Source: an uncultured Clostridia bacterium
Lineage (GTDB): Bacteria; Bacillota; Clostridia; Christensenellales; UBA1242
Length of the DNA stretch: 12,848 nucleotides
Reading direction: 5' to 3'
Assembly (NCBI GenBank): GCA_947584775.1
Contig: CANPWT010000030.1
Location: forward strand, 1-12,848
Numbering within the stretch: the first letter of the stretch is position 1; the number at the start of each line of letters is the position of its first letter. The notes under the pieces are model-generated. The model was not told the DNA's origin, made no database searches, and worked only from the letters and a program-made list of their open reading frames with translations. This document shows, piece by piece, positions 7,005 to 12,698 of this stretch. The translations under genes were made by a program, and so were the position numbers.

Positions 7005-7208
7005 TTTTTATTATTTTTAATGTTTTTTAAATTTATAAATATTAATTATTTTTAAATTATTTTTTGTTTTATTTTTAATTTATTTTATTAATTATTTTTA
7101 AATAATTTTTCATTATTTTTTAAATTTTTAATTTTTATTAATATTTTTTATTTAATAATTAAATATTTTTTTATTTTTTATTTATTTTTTTTAATTATTT
7201 AAAAATTT
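7005..7208. other. Extreme A/T, T-rich tract
   Basis: Only three G or C bases occur in these 204 positions (7022, 7066, 7111). In 7021-7200 the + strand counts are 123 T, 54 A, 2 G and 1 C. A 17-nt word, ATTAATTATTTTTAAAT, occurs twice (7041-7057 and 7087-7103). No gene is present. Such DNA is bendable and easily melted, and could serve as an UP-element-like or nucleoid-protein-binding region upstream of the rpsL promoters. It could equally be decayed intergenic sequence. The function is unknown. Confidence 0.8.
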
Positions 7209-7240
7209 CACACAAAATTGTTCAAAGTTATTGACAATTT
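7194..7240 (+). repeat. Direct repeat, copy 1 (upstream of rpsL)
   Basis: This segment matches 7401-7447 with a single mismatch over 47 positions, and the run 7200-7240 is identical. It carries a TTGACA box (7231-7236) and an inverted pair AAATTGT / ACAATTT that overlaps it. Relative to copy 2, the sequence after it lacks about a dozen bases, so the proper -10 box is lost at the right spacing. The nearest -10-like sequence is TATATC at 7256-7261, preceded by TG, with a 19-bp spacer. It is probably a weak or dead promoter. Confidence 0.85.
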
Positions 7241-7258
7241 ATGTAATACATTTGTTAT

Positions 7259-7286
7259 ATCAATTCTCACATTGGTTCGAATTGAT
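7259..7286 (+). promoter_or_regulatory. Leader hairpin A (paralogue of hairpin B)
   Basis: Perfect 8-bp arms ATCAATTC (7259-7266) and GAATTGAT (7279-7286) enclose the 12-nt loop TCACATTGGTTC, and GAAAC follows. The sequence is homologous to the element at 7362-7388. The stem differs at two pairs by compensatory changes, so pairing is preserved. It could be an RNA stem-loop or a palindromic DNA operator. No known riboswitch or leader family is recognised. Confidence 0.6.
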
Positions 7287-7323
7287 GAAACTTCTTTTAT
7301 TTATAAAATTTTAGCAAAAAACA

Positions 7324-7352
7324 TTGACTTTTTGCTTATAATTTCCTACAAT
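7324..7352 (+). promoter_or_regulatory. Promoter P2 upstream of rpsL
   Basis: TTGACT (7324-7329) and TACAAT (7347-7352) are separated by 17 bp. Each matches the sigma-70/sigma-A consensus at five of six positions. Predicted transcription would start near 7359, so hairpin B (7362-7388) would lie almost at the 5' end of the RNA. It is oriented toward rpsL, about 175 bp upstream of its start codon. Confidence 0.7.
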
Positions 7353-7361
7353 CCTCGTTAT

Positions 7362-7388
7362 ATCGATTTTCACGTTGTTCAAATCGAT
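7362..7388 (+). promoter_or_regulatory. Leader hairpin B (paralogue of hairpin A)
   Basis: Arms ATCGATTT (7362-7369) and AAATCGAT (7381-7388) pair perfectly over 8 bp around the 11-nt loop TCACGTTGTTC. GAAAC follows, as in hairpin A. It begins about three bases after the predicted P2 start site. Such 5'-terminal stem-loops are known to stabilise mRNAs, but an operator role or another leader function is equally possible. Confidence 0.6.
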
Positions 7389-7400
7389 GAAACTGCGTGT

Positions 7401-7447
7401 ATTATCTAAAAATTTCACACAAAATTGTTCAAAGTTATTGACAATTT
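7401..7447 (+). repeat. Direct repeat, copy 2 (upstream of rpsL)
   Basis: This is the second copy of the 47-nt repeat, offset by 207 bases from copy 1. It contains the inverted pair AAAATTGT (7421-7428) and ACAATTTT (7441-7448) with 12 bases between the arms. The right arm overlaps the P3 -35 box. This copy leads into a complete promoter, unlike copy 1. Confidence 0.9.
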
Positions 7448-7466
7448 TGGCTCATTTTTATATAAT
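7438..7466 (+). promoter_or_regulatory. Promoter P3, main rpsL-rpsG-fusA promoter
   Basis: TTGACA (7438-7443) and TATAAT (7461-7466) are perfect consensus hexamers with the optimal 17-bp spacer. Predicted transcription starts near 7473, giving a 5' leader of about 63 bases before rpsL. A palindrome overlaps the -35 box and may be a protein-binding site. This is the strongest promoter visible in the window. Confidence 0.92.
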
Positions 7467-7474
7467 ACATTTGT

Positions 7475-7502
7475 TATAGTACAAAATGCTGCTTTGTCTA
7501 TA
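7475..7502 (+). promoter_or_regulatory. 5'-terminal hairpin of the rpsL leader
   Basis: TATAG (7475-7479) pairs with CTATA (7498-7502), and ACAAA (7481-7485) with TTTGT (7493-7497). This leaves a one-base bulge (T7480) and a 7-nt loop. It starts within a few bases of the predicted P3 start site, so nearly the whole mRNA would begin with this stem. It may protect the transcript from decay. It does not cover the AAGGAGG ribosome binding site at about 7525-7531. Confidence 0.5.
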
Positions 7503-7535
7503 TAAGAGGTTGCAAAAATTTGTTAAGGAGGAAAA

Positions 7536-7907
7536 ATGCCTACAGTTAATCAATTAGTTAGAAAAGGTAGAGTTAATCAAGTTAGTAAAAGTCAATCAAT
7601 CCTTTTGGATGAATGCCCACAAAAACGTGGCGTTTGTTTGACTGTTACCACAACAACACCTAAAAAACCTAACTCTGCTTTGCGTAAAATTTGCCGTGTT
7701 CGTTTAAGCAATGGCAAGGAAACAACTTGCTACATCCCAGGCGAAGGACACAATTTGCAAGAGCACAACGTTGTTTTAGTTCGTGGCGGCCGTGTTCCGG
7801 ACCTTCCTGGTGTTCGTTATCACGTAATCCGTGGCGCGCTTGACACTGCTGCTGTTCAAAAACGCAAACAAGGTAGAAGTAAATACGGCGCTAAACGCCC
7901 TAAATAG
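7536..7907 (+). CDS. rpsL: 30S ribosomal protein S12
   Basis: S12 lies at the decoding centre and controls translational fidelity. The 123-residue length is normal. Signatures are TVNQLVRKG at the start, CPQKRGVC, TTTTPKKPNSALRK (Lys42 kept), GEGHNLQEH, DLPGVRYH and the terminal RSKYGAKRPK. In E. coli numbering (Met removed), residue 87 is proline: the loop reads GGRVPDLPG instead of GGRVKDLPG. Lys87 is a classic streptomycin-resistance position. Asp88, the residue methylthiolated by RimO in some bacteria, is kept. The gene has a strong AAGGAGG site and is first in the str operon behind promoters P2 and P3. Confidence 0.99.
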   Translation: MPTVNQLVRKGRVNQVSKSQSILLDECPQKRGVCLTVTTTTPKKPNSALRKICRVRLSNGKETTCYIPGEGHNLQEHNVVLVRGGRVPDLPGVRYHVIRGALDTAAVQKRKQGRSKYGAKRPK

Positions 7908-7980
7908 ACCATAAATAATATGGTTTGTTTTTAAAACACTTTTTAATAAATTAGAGGGTCGCTTAAGCCAACCTCTTAAA
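7905..7980 (+). promoter_or_regulatory. Structured rpsL-rpsG intercistronic region
   Basis: The 120-base gap (7908-8027) is long for this compact operon. Its first part has ACCATA (7908-7913) pairing with TATGGT (7919-7924), extendable with the bases around the rpsL stop, followed by TTGTTTTT, so it is a weak terminator-like hairpin. A second stem pairs AGAGG (7953-7957) with CCTCT (7972-7976). In E. coli, S7 represses the str operon by binding the rpsL-rpsG gap. A comparable role here is possible, but no S7-site consensus can be confirmed by eye. Confidence 0.4.
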
Positions 7981-8027
7981 TATACAATTTGTAAATAATT
8001 ATATTTTTAAAAAATAAGGAGAATAAT

Positions 8028-8498
8028 ATGTCAAGAAGAAATGCGGCTGTTAAGCGTGAAGTTCTACCAGACCCATTATACAATTCAACCATGGTTTCAA
8101 AAGTTATCAACCAAGTTATGTTGGATGGAAAGAAGGGCATTGCTCAATCAATTGTTTACACAGCAATGAAAAACGCTGGCGAAAAATTGAACGCTCAGCC
8201 TTTAGAGGTTTTAACCCAATCAATAGAAAATATTAAACCAAAACTAGAAACAAAAGCAAGGCGTGTTGGTGGTGCAAACTATCAAGTTCCACTTGATGTT
8301 AGTGCGGAAAGGCAACAAACACTTGCTATTCGTTGGTTAGTTCTTTGCGCTAGAAAGCGTAATGAAAGAGGCATGGAAAACAGATTGGCTGCTGAAATAA
8401 TGGATGCATATAATCAAACCGGCGGCGCAATTAGAAAACGTGACGATATGCACAGACAAGCGGAAGCAAACAAGGCATTTGCTCACTTCCGTTGGTAA
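8028..8498 (+). CDS. rpsG: 30S ribosomal protein S7
   Basis: S7 is the primary assembly protein of the 30S head and lines the E site; in E. coli it represses the str operon. The 156-residue length is that of the common short form. Motifs include SRRNAAVKREVLPDP (2-16), KVINQVMLDGKKGIAQ, ARRVGGANYQVPLDV (about 77-91) and the C-terminal KRDDMHRQAEANKAFAHFRW. The AAGGAG site and ATG are clear. fusA starts 16 bases after its stop. Confidence 0.99.
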   Translation: MSRRNAAVKREVLPDPLYNSTMVSKVINQVMLDGKKGIAQSIVYTAMKNAGEKLNAQPLEVLTQSIENIKPKLETKARRVGGANYQVPLDVSAERQQTLAIRWLVLCARKRNERGMENRLAAEIMDAYNQTGGAIRKRDDMHRQAEANKAFAHFRW

Positions 8499-8514
8499 TT
8501 TTAAGGGGGATTAA

Positions 8515-10596
8515 ATGGCAAGACAAATACCATTAAATAAAATAAGAAATATCGGTATCATGGCACACATCGATACCGGTAAAACAACAACAACCGAACG
8601 TATTTTGTTCTACACAGGCATCAACCACAAAATTGGTGAAGTTCACGATGGTGAAGCAACCATGGACTGGATGGCCCAAGAACAAGAGCGTGGTATTACA
8701 ATCACGTCCGCCTGCACAACCTGCAAATGGAAAGATTGTTCAATTAACATTATCGACACCCCAGGACACGTGGACTTTACAGTAGAAGTAGAGCGTTCAC
8801 TTAAAGTTTTGGACGGTGCAGTTGCATTGTTCAGCGCGCGTGCTGGTGTTCAAGCCCAAAGTGAAAACGTTTGGCGTCAGGCTAGCAAATTTAATGTTCC
8901 TCGTTTGTGCTTTATTAACAAAATGGACATTAATGATGCAAACTTTTTGCGTGCCGTTAAAACTATTAAAGAGGGTTTAGGCGCTAATGCCGTTCCAATT
9001 CAACTTCCTATTGGCGAGGCAGAAACATTTAAAGGCGTTGTGGACCTTATTACCATGAAAGCCCATGTGTTTTATGATGACCTTGGCAAGGACGATAGAA
9101 TTGAAGAAATCCCAGCCGACATGCTTGCTCAATGCCAAGAATTTAGGCAAAAAATGATAGAGTCAGTTGCTGAAACAGACGATGCTTTGCTAGAAAAATT
9201 CTTTGCTGGCGAAGAATTAACTGTTGACGAAATTAAAAAGGGCATAAGAAAAGCAACTTGCACGCTTAAAATGTTCCCTGTTCTTTGCGGAACTGCTGCA
9301 AGAAACAAAGGTATTCAAGAATTACTTGATGCAGTTGTAGATTACATGCCAAGTCCAATCGATGTTCCTCCAATCAAAGGTAAACTTATGGACGGAACAG
9401 AAGTTGAACGTAACAATGGCGATGACGAGCCATTTGCAGCCCTTGCATTTAAAATTGCAACCGACCCATATGTCGGCCGTATAACCTTTATTCGTGTTTA
9501 CAGCGGCAAGTTGGAAGCAGGCAGTTATGTTTTAAATTCAAGCAAAGATAAAAAAGAGCGTGTTGGTAGGTTGTTACACATGCACGCTAACAACAGAACA
9601 GATATTCCAGAAGTTTTAGCAGGCGATATTTGTGCGGTTGTAGGCCTTAAAAACACCGGCACGGGTGACACTTTGTGCGATGAAAACCATCCAATTAAAC
9701 TTGAAGAGATGGAATTCATGAAGCCGGTTATCGAACAAGCAATCGAGCCAAAAGATAAGCAAGCGCAAGAAAAATTAGGCATTGCTATTGCAAAACTTAT
9801 GGAAGAAGACCCAACCTTTAAATCTTACACCAACGACCAAACCGGCCAAACAATTATTGCTGGTATGGGCGAATTGCACCTAGACATTTTGGTGGACAGA
9901 ATGAAACGTGAATTTGGCGTTGAAGTTAATGTTGGTAAACCACAAGTTGCATATAAAGAAACCATTCGTAAAGCAGTTGAAGCAGAAGGAAAATATATTA
10001 AACAATCGGGTGGTCGCGGTCAGTATGGCCACTGTAAAATTAAAATGGAGCCATTGCCTAGAGATTCGGGCTATGTGTTCGAAAACACTGTCGTTGGTGG
10101 CGCTATTCCTAAGGAATTTATTGCCCCAATTGATGCAGGTATTCAGGAAGCCAAAAAATCTGGCGTGGTTGCTGGGTATGAAACTATCGACTTTAAAGTT
10201 ACCGTTTACGATGGCTCGTACCACGATGTCGATTCAAGCGAAATGGCGTTCAAAATTGCCGGCTCTATGGCGTTTAAAGAGGCTATGAAAAAGGCAGACC
10301 CTGTTTTGCTTGAACCTATAATGAAAATAGAAGTAAATGTTCCTGATGAATATCTTGGCGCAGTGCTTGGCAGCCTAACTTCTAGGCGCGGCGTTCCAAC
10401 CGGAACTGAATCTAAATACGGCAACCAAGTTATTCATGCCGAAGTTCCATTAAGTGAAATGTTCGGCTACACAACCGATTTGCGTGGCTCAACTCAGGGT
10501 AGAGGCACTTTCCAAATGTTGTTTGACCACTATGCTGAATGCCCTCGCAATGTTGCTGAAAAAATTATTGGCGATAGGAAAAAATTAGCCGATTAA
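8515..10596 (+). CDS. fusA: Elongation factor G
   Basis: EF-G is the cytosolic GTPase that drives ribosomal translocation and, with RRF, ribosome recycling. The 693 residues cover all five domains. GTPase motifs: AHIDTGKTT (17-25; the usual alanine before GK is threonine), QERGIT (57-62, switch I), DTPGHVD (81-87) and NKMD (135-138). The segment SARAGVQAQSE (107-117) differs from the common GVEPQ form. Domain IV has GGRGQYGHC, and the C-terminal RGSTQGRGTF and HYAECP are intact. Overall it looks like a canonical housekeeping EF-G, not the ribosome-protecting Tet type. AAGGGGG precedes the ATG. Its stop lies inside a 13-bp hairpin. Confidence 0.99.
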   Translation: MARQIPLNKIRNIGIMAHIDTGKTTTTERILFYTGINHKIGEVHDGEATMDWMAQEQERGITITSACTTCKWKDCSINIIDTPGHVDFTVEVERSLKVLDGAVALFSARAGVQAQSENVWRQASKFNVPRLCFINKMDINDANFLRAVKTIKEGLGANAVPIQLPIGEAETFKGVVDLITMKAHVFYDDLGKDDRIEEIPADMLAQCQEFRQKMIESVAETDDALLEKFFAGEELTVDEIKKGIRKATCTLKMFPVLCGTAARNKGIQELLDAVVDYMPSPIDVPPIKGKLMDGTEVERNNGDDEPFAALAFKIATDPYVGRITFIRVYSGKLEAGSYVLNSSKDKKERVGRLLHMHANNRTDIPEVLAGDICAVVGLKNTGTGDTLCDENHPIKLEEMEFMKPVIEQAIEPKDKQAQEKLGIAIAKLMEEDPTFKSYTNDQTGQTIIAGMGELHLDILVDRMKREFGVEVNVGKPQVAYKETIRKAVEAEGKYIKQSGGRGQYGHCKIKMEPLPRDSGYVFENTVVGGAIPKEFIAPIDAGIQEAKKSGVVAGYETIDFKVTVYDGSYHDVDSSEMAFKIAGSMAFKEAMKKADPVLLEPIMKIEVNVPDEYLGAVLGSLTSRRGVPTGTESKYGNQVIHAEVPLSEMFGYTTDLRGSTQGRGTFQMLFDHYAECPRNVAEKIIGDRKKLAD

Positions 10597-10630
10597 AATG
10601 CGCTCATAGTTGCATTTTAATCGGGGTTTT
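10589..10630 (+). terminator. Terminator hairpin overlapping the fusA stop
   Basis: CCGATTAAAATGC (10589-10601) and GCATTTTAATCGG (10612-10624) form a perfect 13-bp stem with a 10-nt loop, followed by GGTTTT. The stem contains the fusA stop codon (10594-10596). The T-run is only four bases, so termination may be partial. It separates fusA from tuf, which has its own promoter. Confidence 0.75.
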
Positions 10631-10654
10631 AGGCGGCGGTTAGGCTTTCACTAA

Positions 10655-10940
10655 ACGCCTTCGCTAAGTCGTTCAATCCTAACCCCCACCAAAAAAGTTT
10701 ATAAAATCCAATCCATTTCGCTTTCTCGTGACGCTTCGCTAAGTCGTTCAAACCCAATATCCACCTAAAAAGATTGTAAAACCCAATCAATTTCGCTTTC
10801 TCGTGAAACGCTACGCGATGTCTTCAAGCATTATACTAAAATTTATTGCAGGCAATCAATTTCGCTTTCTGGTGGACGCTTCGCTATATTGTTCAAACCC
10901 AACCCTCACCTAAAAATTTAGAAAGGCAATCAATTTTGTG
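10655..10940. repeat. Four imperfect tandem repeats between fusA and tuf
   Basis: Four units begin at about 10655, 10731, 10808 and 10876 and are 68-77 bases long. Each starts near ACGCYTCGCTA-like sequence, continues GTTCAA, CCCAA and CACC, and the first three end in TTTCGCTTTCTSGTG (the fourth diverges there). Units 1 and 2 are most alike; units 3 and 4 have diverged. Read on the minus strand, units 2 and 1 join into one open frame (10629-10823) encoding HEKAK.IGFY...LGLNDLAK twice, ending TAA, with no good start codon or ribosome binding site. Units 3 and 4 contain stops. The array could be a dispersed intergenic repeat or a remnant of a coding repeat. Confidence 0.8.
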
Positions 10941-11122
10941 GTTTGGGGGAATAACTTATTTATGGCGATGCTTTCTAATAGGTAGGTGCTTTTAGGCTTG
11001 GCGGTAAAGAAAGGCGGATGCGGGCAAAAATGTTGGCAGGAATGCGAGCAAATAGGTTTAAAAAATAATTAATAATAAATAATATAATTAAAAAAAAATA
11101 ATTAAAAAGTATATAATTTTGC
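10941..11122. other. Gene-free stretch before the tuf promoter
   Basis: This is the rest of the 555-base fusA-tuf gap. The first part (to about 11056) is G-rich on the + strand, with a weak 24-nt repetition (ATGCGGGCAAA at 11018 and ATGCGAGCAAA at 11042). The second part (11057-11122) is nearly pure A/T, with A-runs that could act as an UP element for the tuf promoter. I see no supportable gene or RNA. Confidence 0.6.
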
Positions 11123-11152
11123 TTGACTTTAATATACTAATTAAGTTAAAAT
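11123..11152 (+). promoter_or_regulatory. tuf promoter
   Basis: TTGACT (11123-11128) and TAAAAT (11147-11152) are separated by 18 bp. Each is one mismatch from the sigma-A consensus. The expected start is near 11159, giving a leader of about 27 bases with AAAGGAG (11172-11177 region) before the tuf ATG. A/T-rich DNA with A-runs lies immediately upstream. Confidence 0.75.
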
Positions 11153-11185
11153 AAGTTTGTTTATAAAAATAAAGGAGATTTAATT

Positions 11186-12391
11186 ATGGCAAAAGCTAAA
11201 TTTGATAGAACTAAACCACATGTTAATATCGGTACAATTGGCCACGTTGACCACGGTAAAACTACATTAACCGCTGCTATCAACGTTTGGTTAGGTAAAA
11301 AGGGTTTTAAGGCAGACTCTAAGGGTTATGCTGATATTGATAACACTCCAGAAGAGAGAGCACGTGGTATTACAATTAACACATCTCACATCGAGTATGA
11401 AACTGAAAAACGTCACTATGCGCATGTAGACTGCCCAGGACACGCAGACTATGTTAAAAACATGATTACAGGTGCTGCACAAATGGATGGTGCTATCCTT
11501 GTTGTTGCATCAACTGATGGTCCAATGCCTCAAACTAAAGAACACATCTTACTTGCTCGTCAAGTAGGCGTTCCTTACATCGTTGTTTTCATGAACAAAA
11601 CTGACCAGGTTGACGACCCTGAAATTCTAGACCTAGTTGAAATGGAAATTCGTGAATTACTTTCTAAATACGATTTCCCAGGAGATGAAATCCCTGTCAT
11701 TAGAGGTAGTGCTTTAAAAGCATTAGAGGCTGCTTCTGCTGGCAAGATTGATGACCCTGCTTGCAACTGCATTAAAGAATTAATGGACGCTGTTGATAAT
11801 TATATTCCAGACCCTGTTCGTGATACTGATAAACCTTTCTTAATGCCAGTTGAAGACGTTTTCTCAATTACCGGCCGTGGCACTGTTGCTACAGGTAGAG
11901 TAGAGCGTGGTGTTGTTAAACTTAACGAAGAAGTTGAATTGGTTGGTATTAAACCTACCCGTAAAGTTGTTATTACCGGTATTGAAATGTTCAGAAAATC
12001 TTTGGACGAAGCACGTTCCGGCGATAATGCTGGTTTATTACTTCGTGGTATTCAACGTACTGAAATTGAACGTGGTCAAGTATTGGCTAAAATTGGCTCA
12101 ATCACTCCACACACTCAATTCAAAGCCGAAGTTTACGTTTTGAAAAAAGAAGAAGGTGGCCGTCATACTCCATTCTTCAATGGTTACCGTCCACAATTCT
12201 ACGTTCGTACTACTGATATTACCGGCTCTATTAAACTTCCTCAAGATGTTGAAATGGTTATGCCTGGTGATAATGTTACTATGGAAATTGAACTTATCAA
12301 CCCAATCGCTATTGAAAAAGGTATGAGGTTCGCTATCCGTGAAGGTGGCAGAACAGTTGGTTCAGGCGTAGTTTCTGAAATCATTAAATAG
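11186..12391 (+). CDS. tuf: Elongation factor Tu
   Basis: EF-Tu carries aminoacyl-tRNA to the ribosomal A site as a GTP complex. The 401-residue length is normal. Motifs: GHVDHGKT (19-26), RGIT (60-63), DCPGHAD (82-88, with catalytic His86), NKTD (137-140, where most family members have NKCD or NKVD), and SALKALE. Domain II/III signatures RGTVATGRVERG, GGRHTPFFNGYRPQFY and MRFAIREGGRTVG are intact. No obvious elfamycin-resistance substitution is seen at the conserved Gln126, the GGRHT segment or the AIREGG alanine. Codon use is biased to CGT, GGT and GTT, as expected for a very highly expressed gene. It has its own promoter and terminator. Confidence 0.99.
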   Translation: MAKAKFDRTKPHVNIGTIGHVDHGKTTLTAAINVWLGKKGFKADSKGYADIDNTPEERARGITINTSHIEYETEKRHYAHVDCPGHADYVKNMITGAAQMDGAILVVASTDGPMPQTKEHILLARQVGVPYIVVFMNKTDQVDDPEILDLVEMEIRELLSKYDFPGDEIPVIRGSALKALEAASAGKIDDPACNCIKELMDAVDNYIPDPVRDTDKPFLMPVEDVFSITGRGTVATGRVERGVVKLNEEVELVGIKPTRKVVITGIEMFRKSLDEARSGDNAGLLLRGIQRTEIERGQVLAKIGSITPHTQFKAEVYVLKKEEGGRHTPFFNGYRPQFYVRTTDITGSIKLPQDVEMVMPGDNVTMEIELINPIAIEKGMRFAIREGGRTVGSGVVSEIIK

Positions 12392-12397
12392 TAATTT

Positions 12398-12430
12398 AAA
12401 AAGATGTGCTTTTTGGCACGTCTTTTTTTT
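12398..12430 (+). terminator. Intrinsic terminator after tuf
   Basis: AAAAAGATGTGC (12398-12409) pairs with GCACGTCTTTTT (12416-12427) over 12 bp including one T-G pair. The loop has six bases, and the T-run covers 12423-12430. It starts seven bases after the tuf stop and closes the str cluster. Confidence 0.95.
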
Positions 12431-12550
12431 GTTTAAATCTAGACCGCAAATTTCTCTAATGCATGCTTATCCATAATATTATAATTGATTATAAAAGGCG
12501 AAATTTTTTGTGCTTGTGAAAGTAAAATAAGGCAAAGCGCAATCTGCGAC

Positions 12551-12697
12551 GCGTTATTCCGGCCGAACGAAGTGAGCAGAGCGAATCTCATTAATAAAAT
12601 GTTTACCTATTGGAGAGGGGGTTATGAGGGAGAACCCTCGGTGCGCCCTCATAAAAAGATACACTCGACTCGGACAAGTCCTCGCTCGGTATGACGT
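12551..12697. repeat. Imperfect long inverted repeat (dispersed-repeat type)
   Basis: The outer ends CGTTATTCCGGCCGA (from 12552) and TCGCTCGGTATGACG (to 12696) are imperfect inverted complements, about 11 of 15 matching, with further weak pairing inward. The interior contains the stem TATGAGGG (12623-12630) / CCCTCATA (12646-12653). From memory, the wording GAACGAAGTGAGC...GAATCTC resembles the intergenic dispersed repeats common in gut Firmicutes genomes, but copy number cannot be tested here. No gene is supported in it. Confidence 0.5.
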
Positions 12698-12698
12698 G

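Noticed and set aside
7259..7388. CIRCE operator, T-box or a known riboswitch in the rpsL leader
   Set aside because: Arms do not match TTAGCACTC-N9-GAGTGCTAA; there is no T-box sequence or specifier stem, and no known aptamer core is visible.
7218..7409. Small open frame of 63 codons upstream of rpsL
   Set aside because: It runs across the promoter boxes and both hairpins, has no ribosome binding site, and the region is explained by regulatory duplications.
9908..10288. 126-codon frame inside fusA and minus-strand frames inside rpsK, rpsD, rpoA and tuf
   Set aside because: They are shadows of strongly conserved genes in another frame, without ribosome binding sites or recognisable products.
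10655..10940. CRISPR array
   Set aside because: Units are 68-77 bases, imperfect throughout, without alternating conserved repeats and unique spacers, and no cas gene is near.
11018..11068. 17-codon mini-ORF (MRAKMLAGMRANRFKK) between fusA and tuf
   Set aside because: It consists of a weak 24-nt repetition, has a poor ribosome binding site, and there is no sign of selection.
11112..11117. TATAAT as an additional tuf promoter
   Set aside because: No -35-like hexamer lies 16-19 bp upstream; the region is only A-rich.
1..12391. Alternative genetic code (UGA as Trp), suggested by the absence of TGA stops
   Set aside because: All genes are full length without in-frame TGA and use TGG for Trp. 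Preference for TAA/TAG is expected at low GC.
12479..12494. TTATAAT-TG-ATTATAA palindrome as an operator
   Set aside because: It is pure A/T in an AT-rich gap; a 7-bp match of this kind is expected by chance and no gene follows it.
12485..12694. 69-codon open frame after tuf
   Set aside because: It lies over the inverted-repeat module, shows no ribosome binding site, and its composition follows the repeats.
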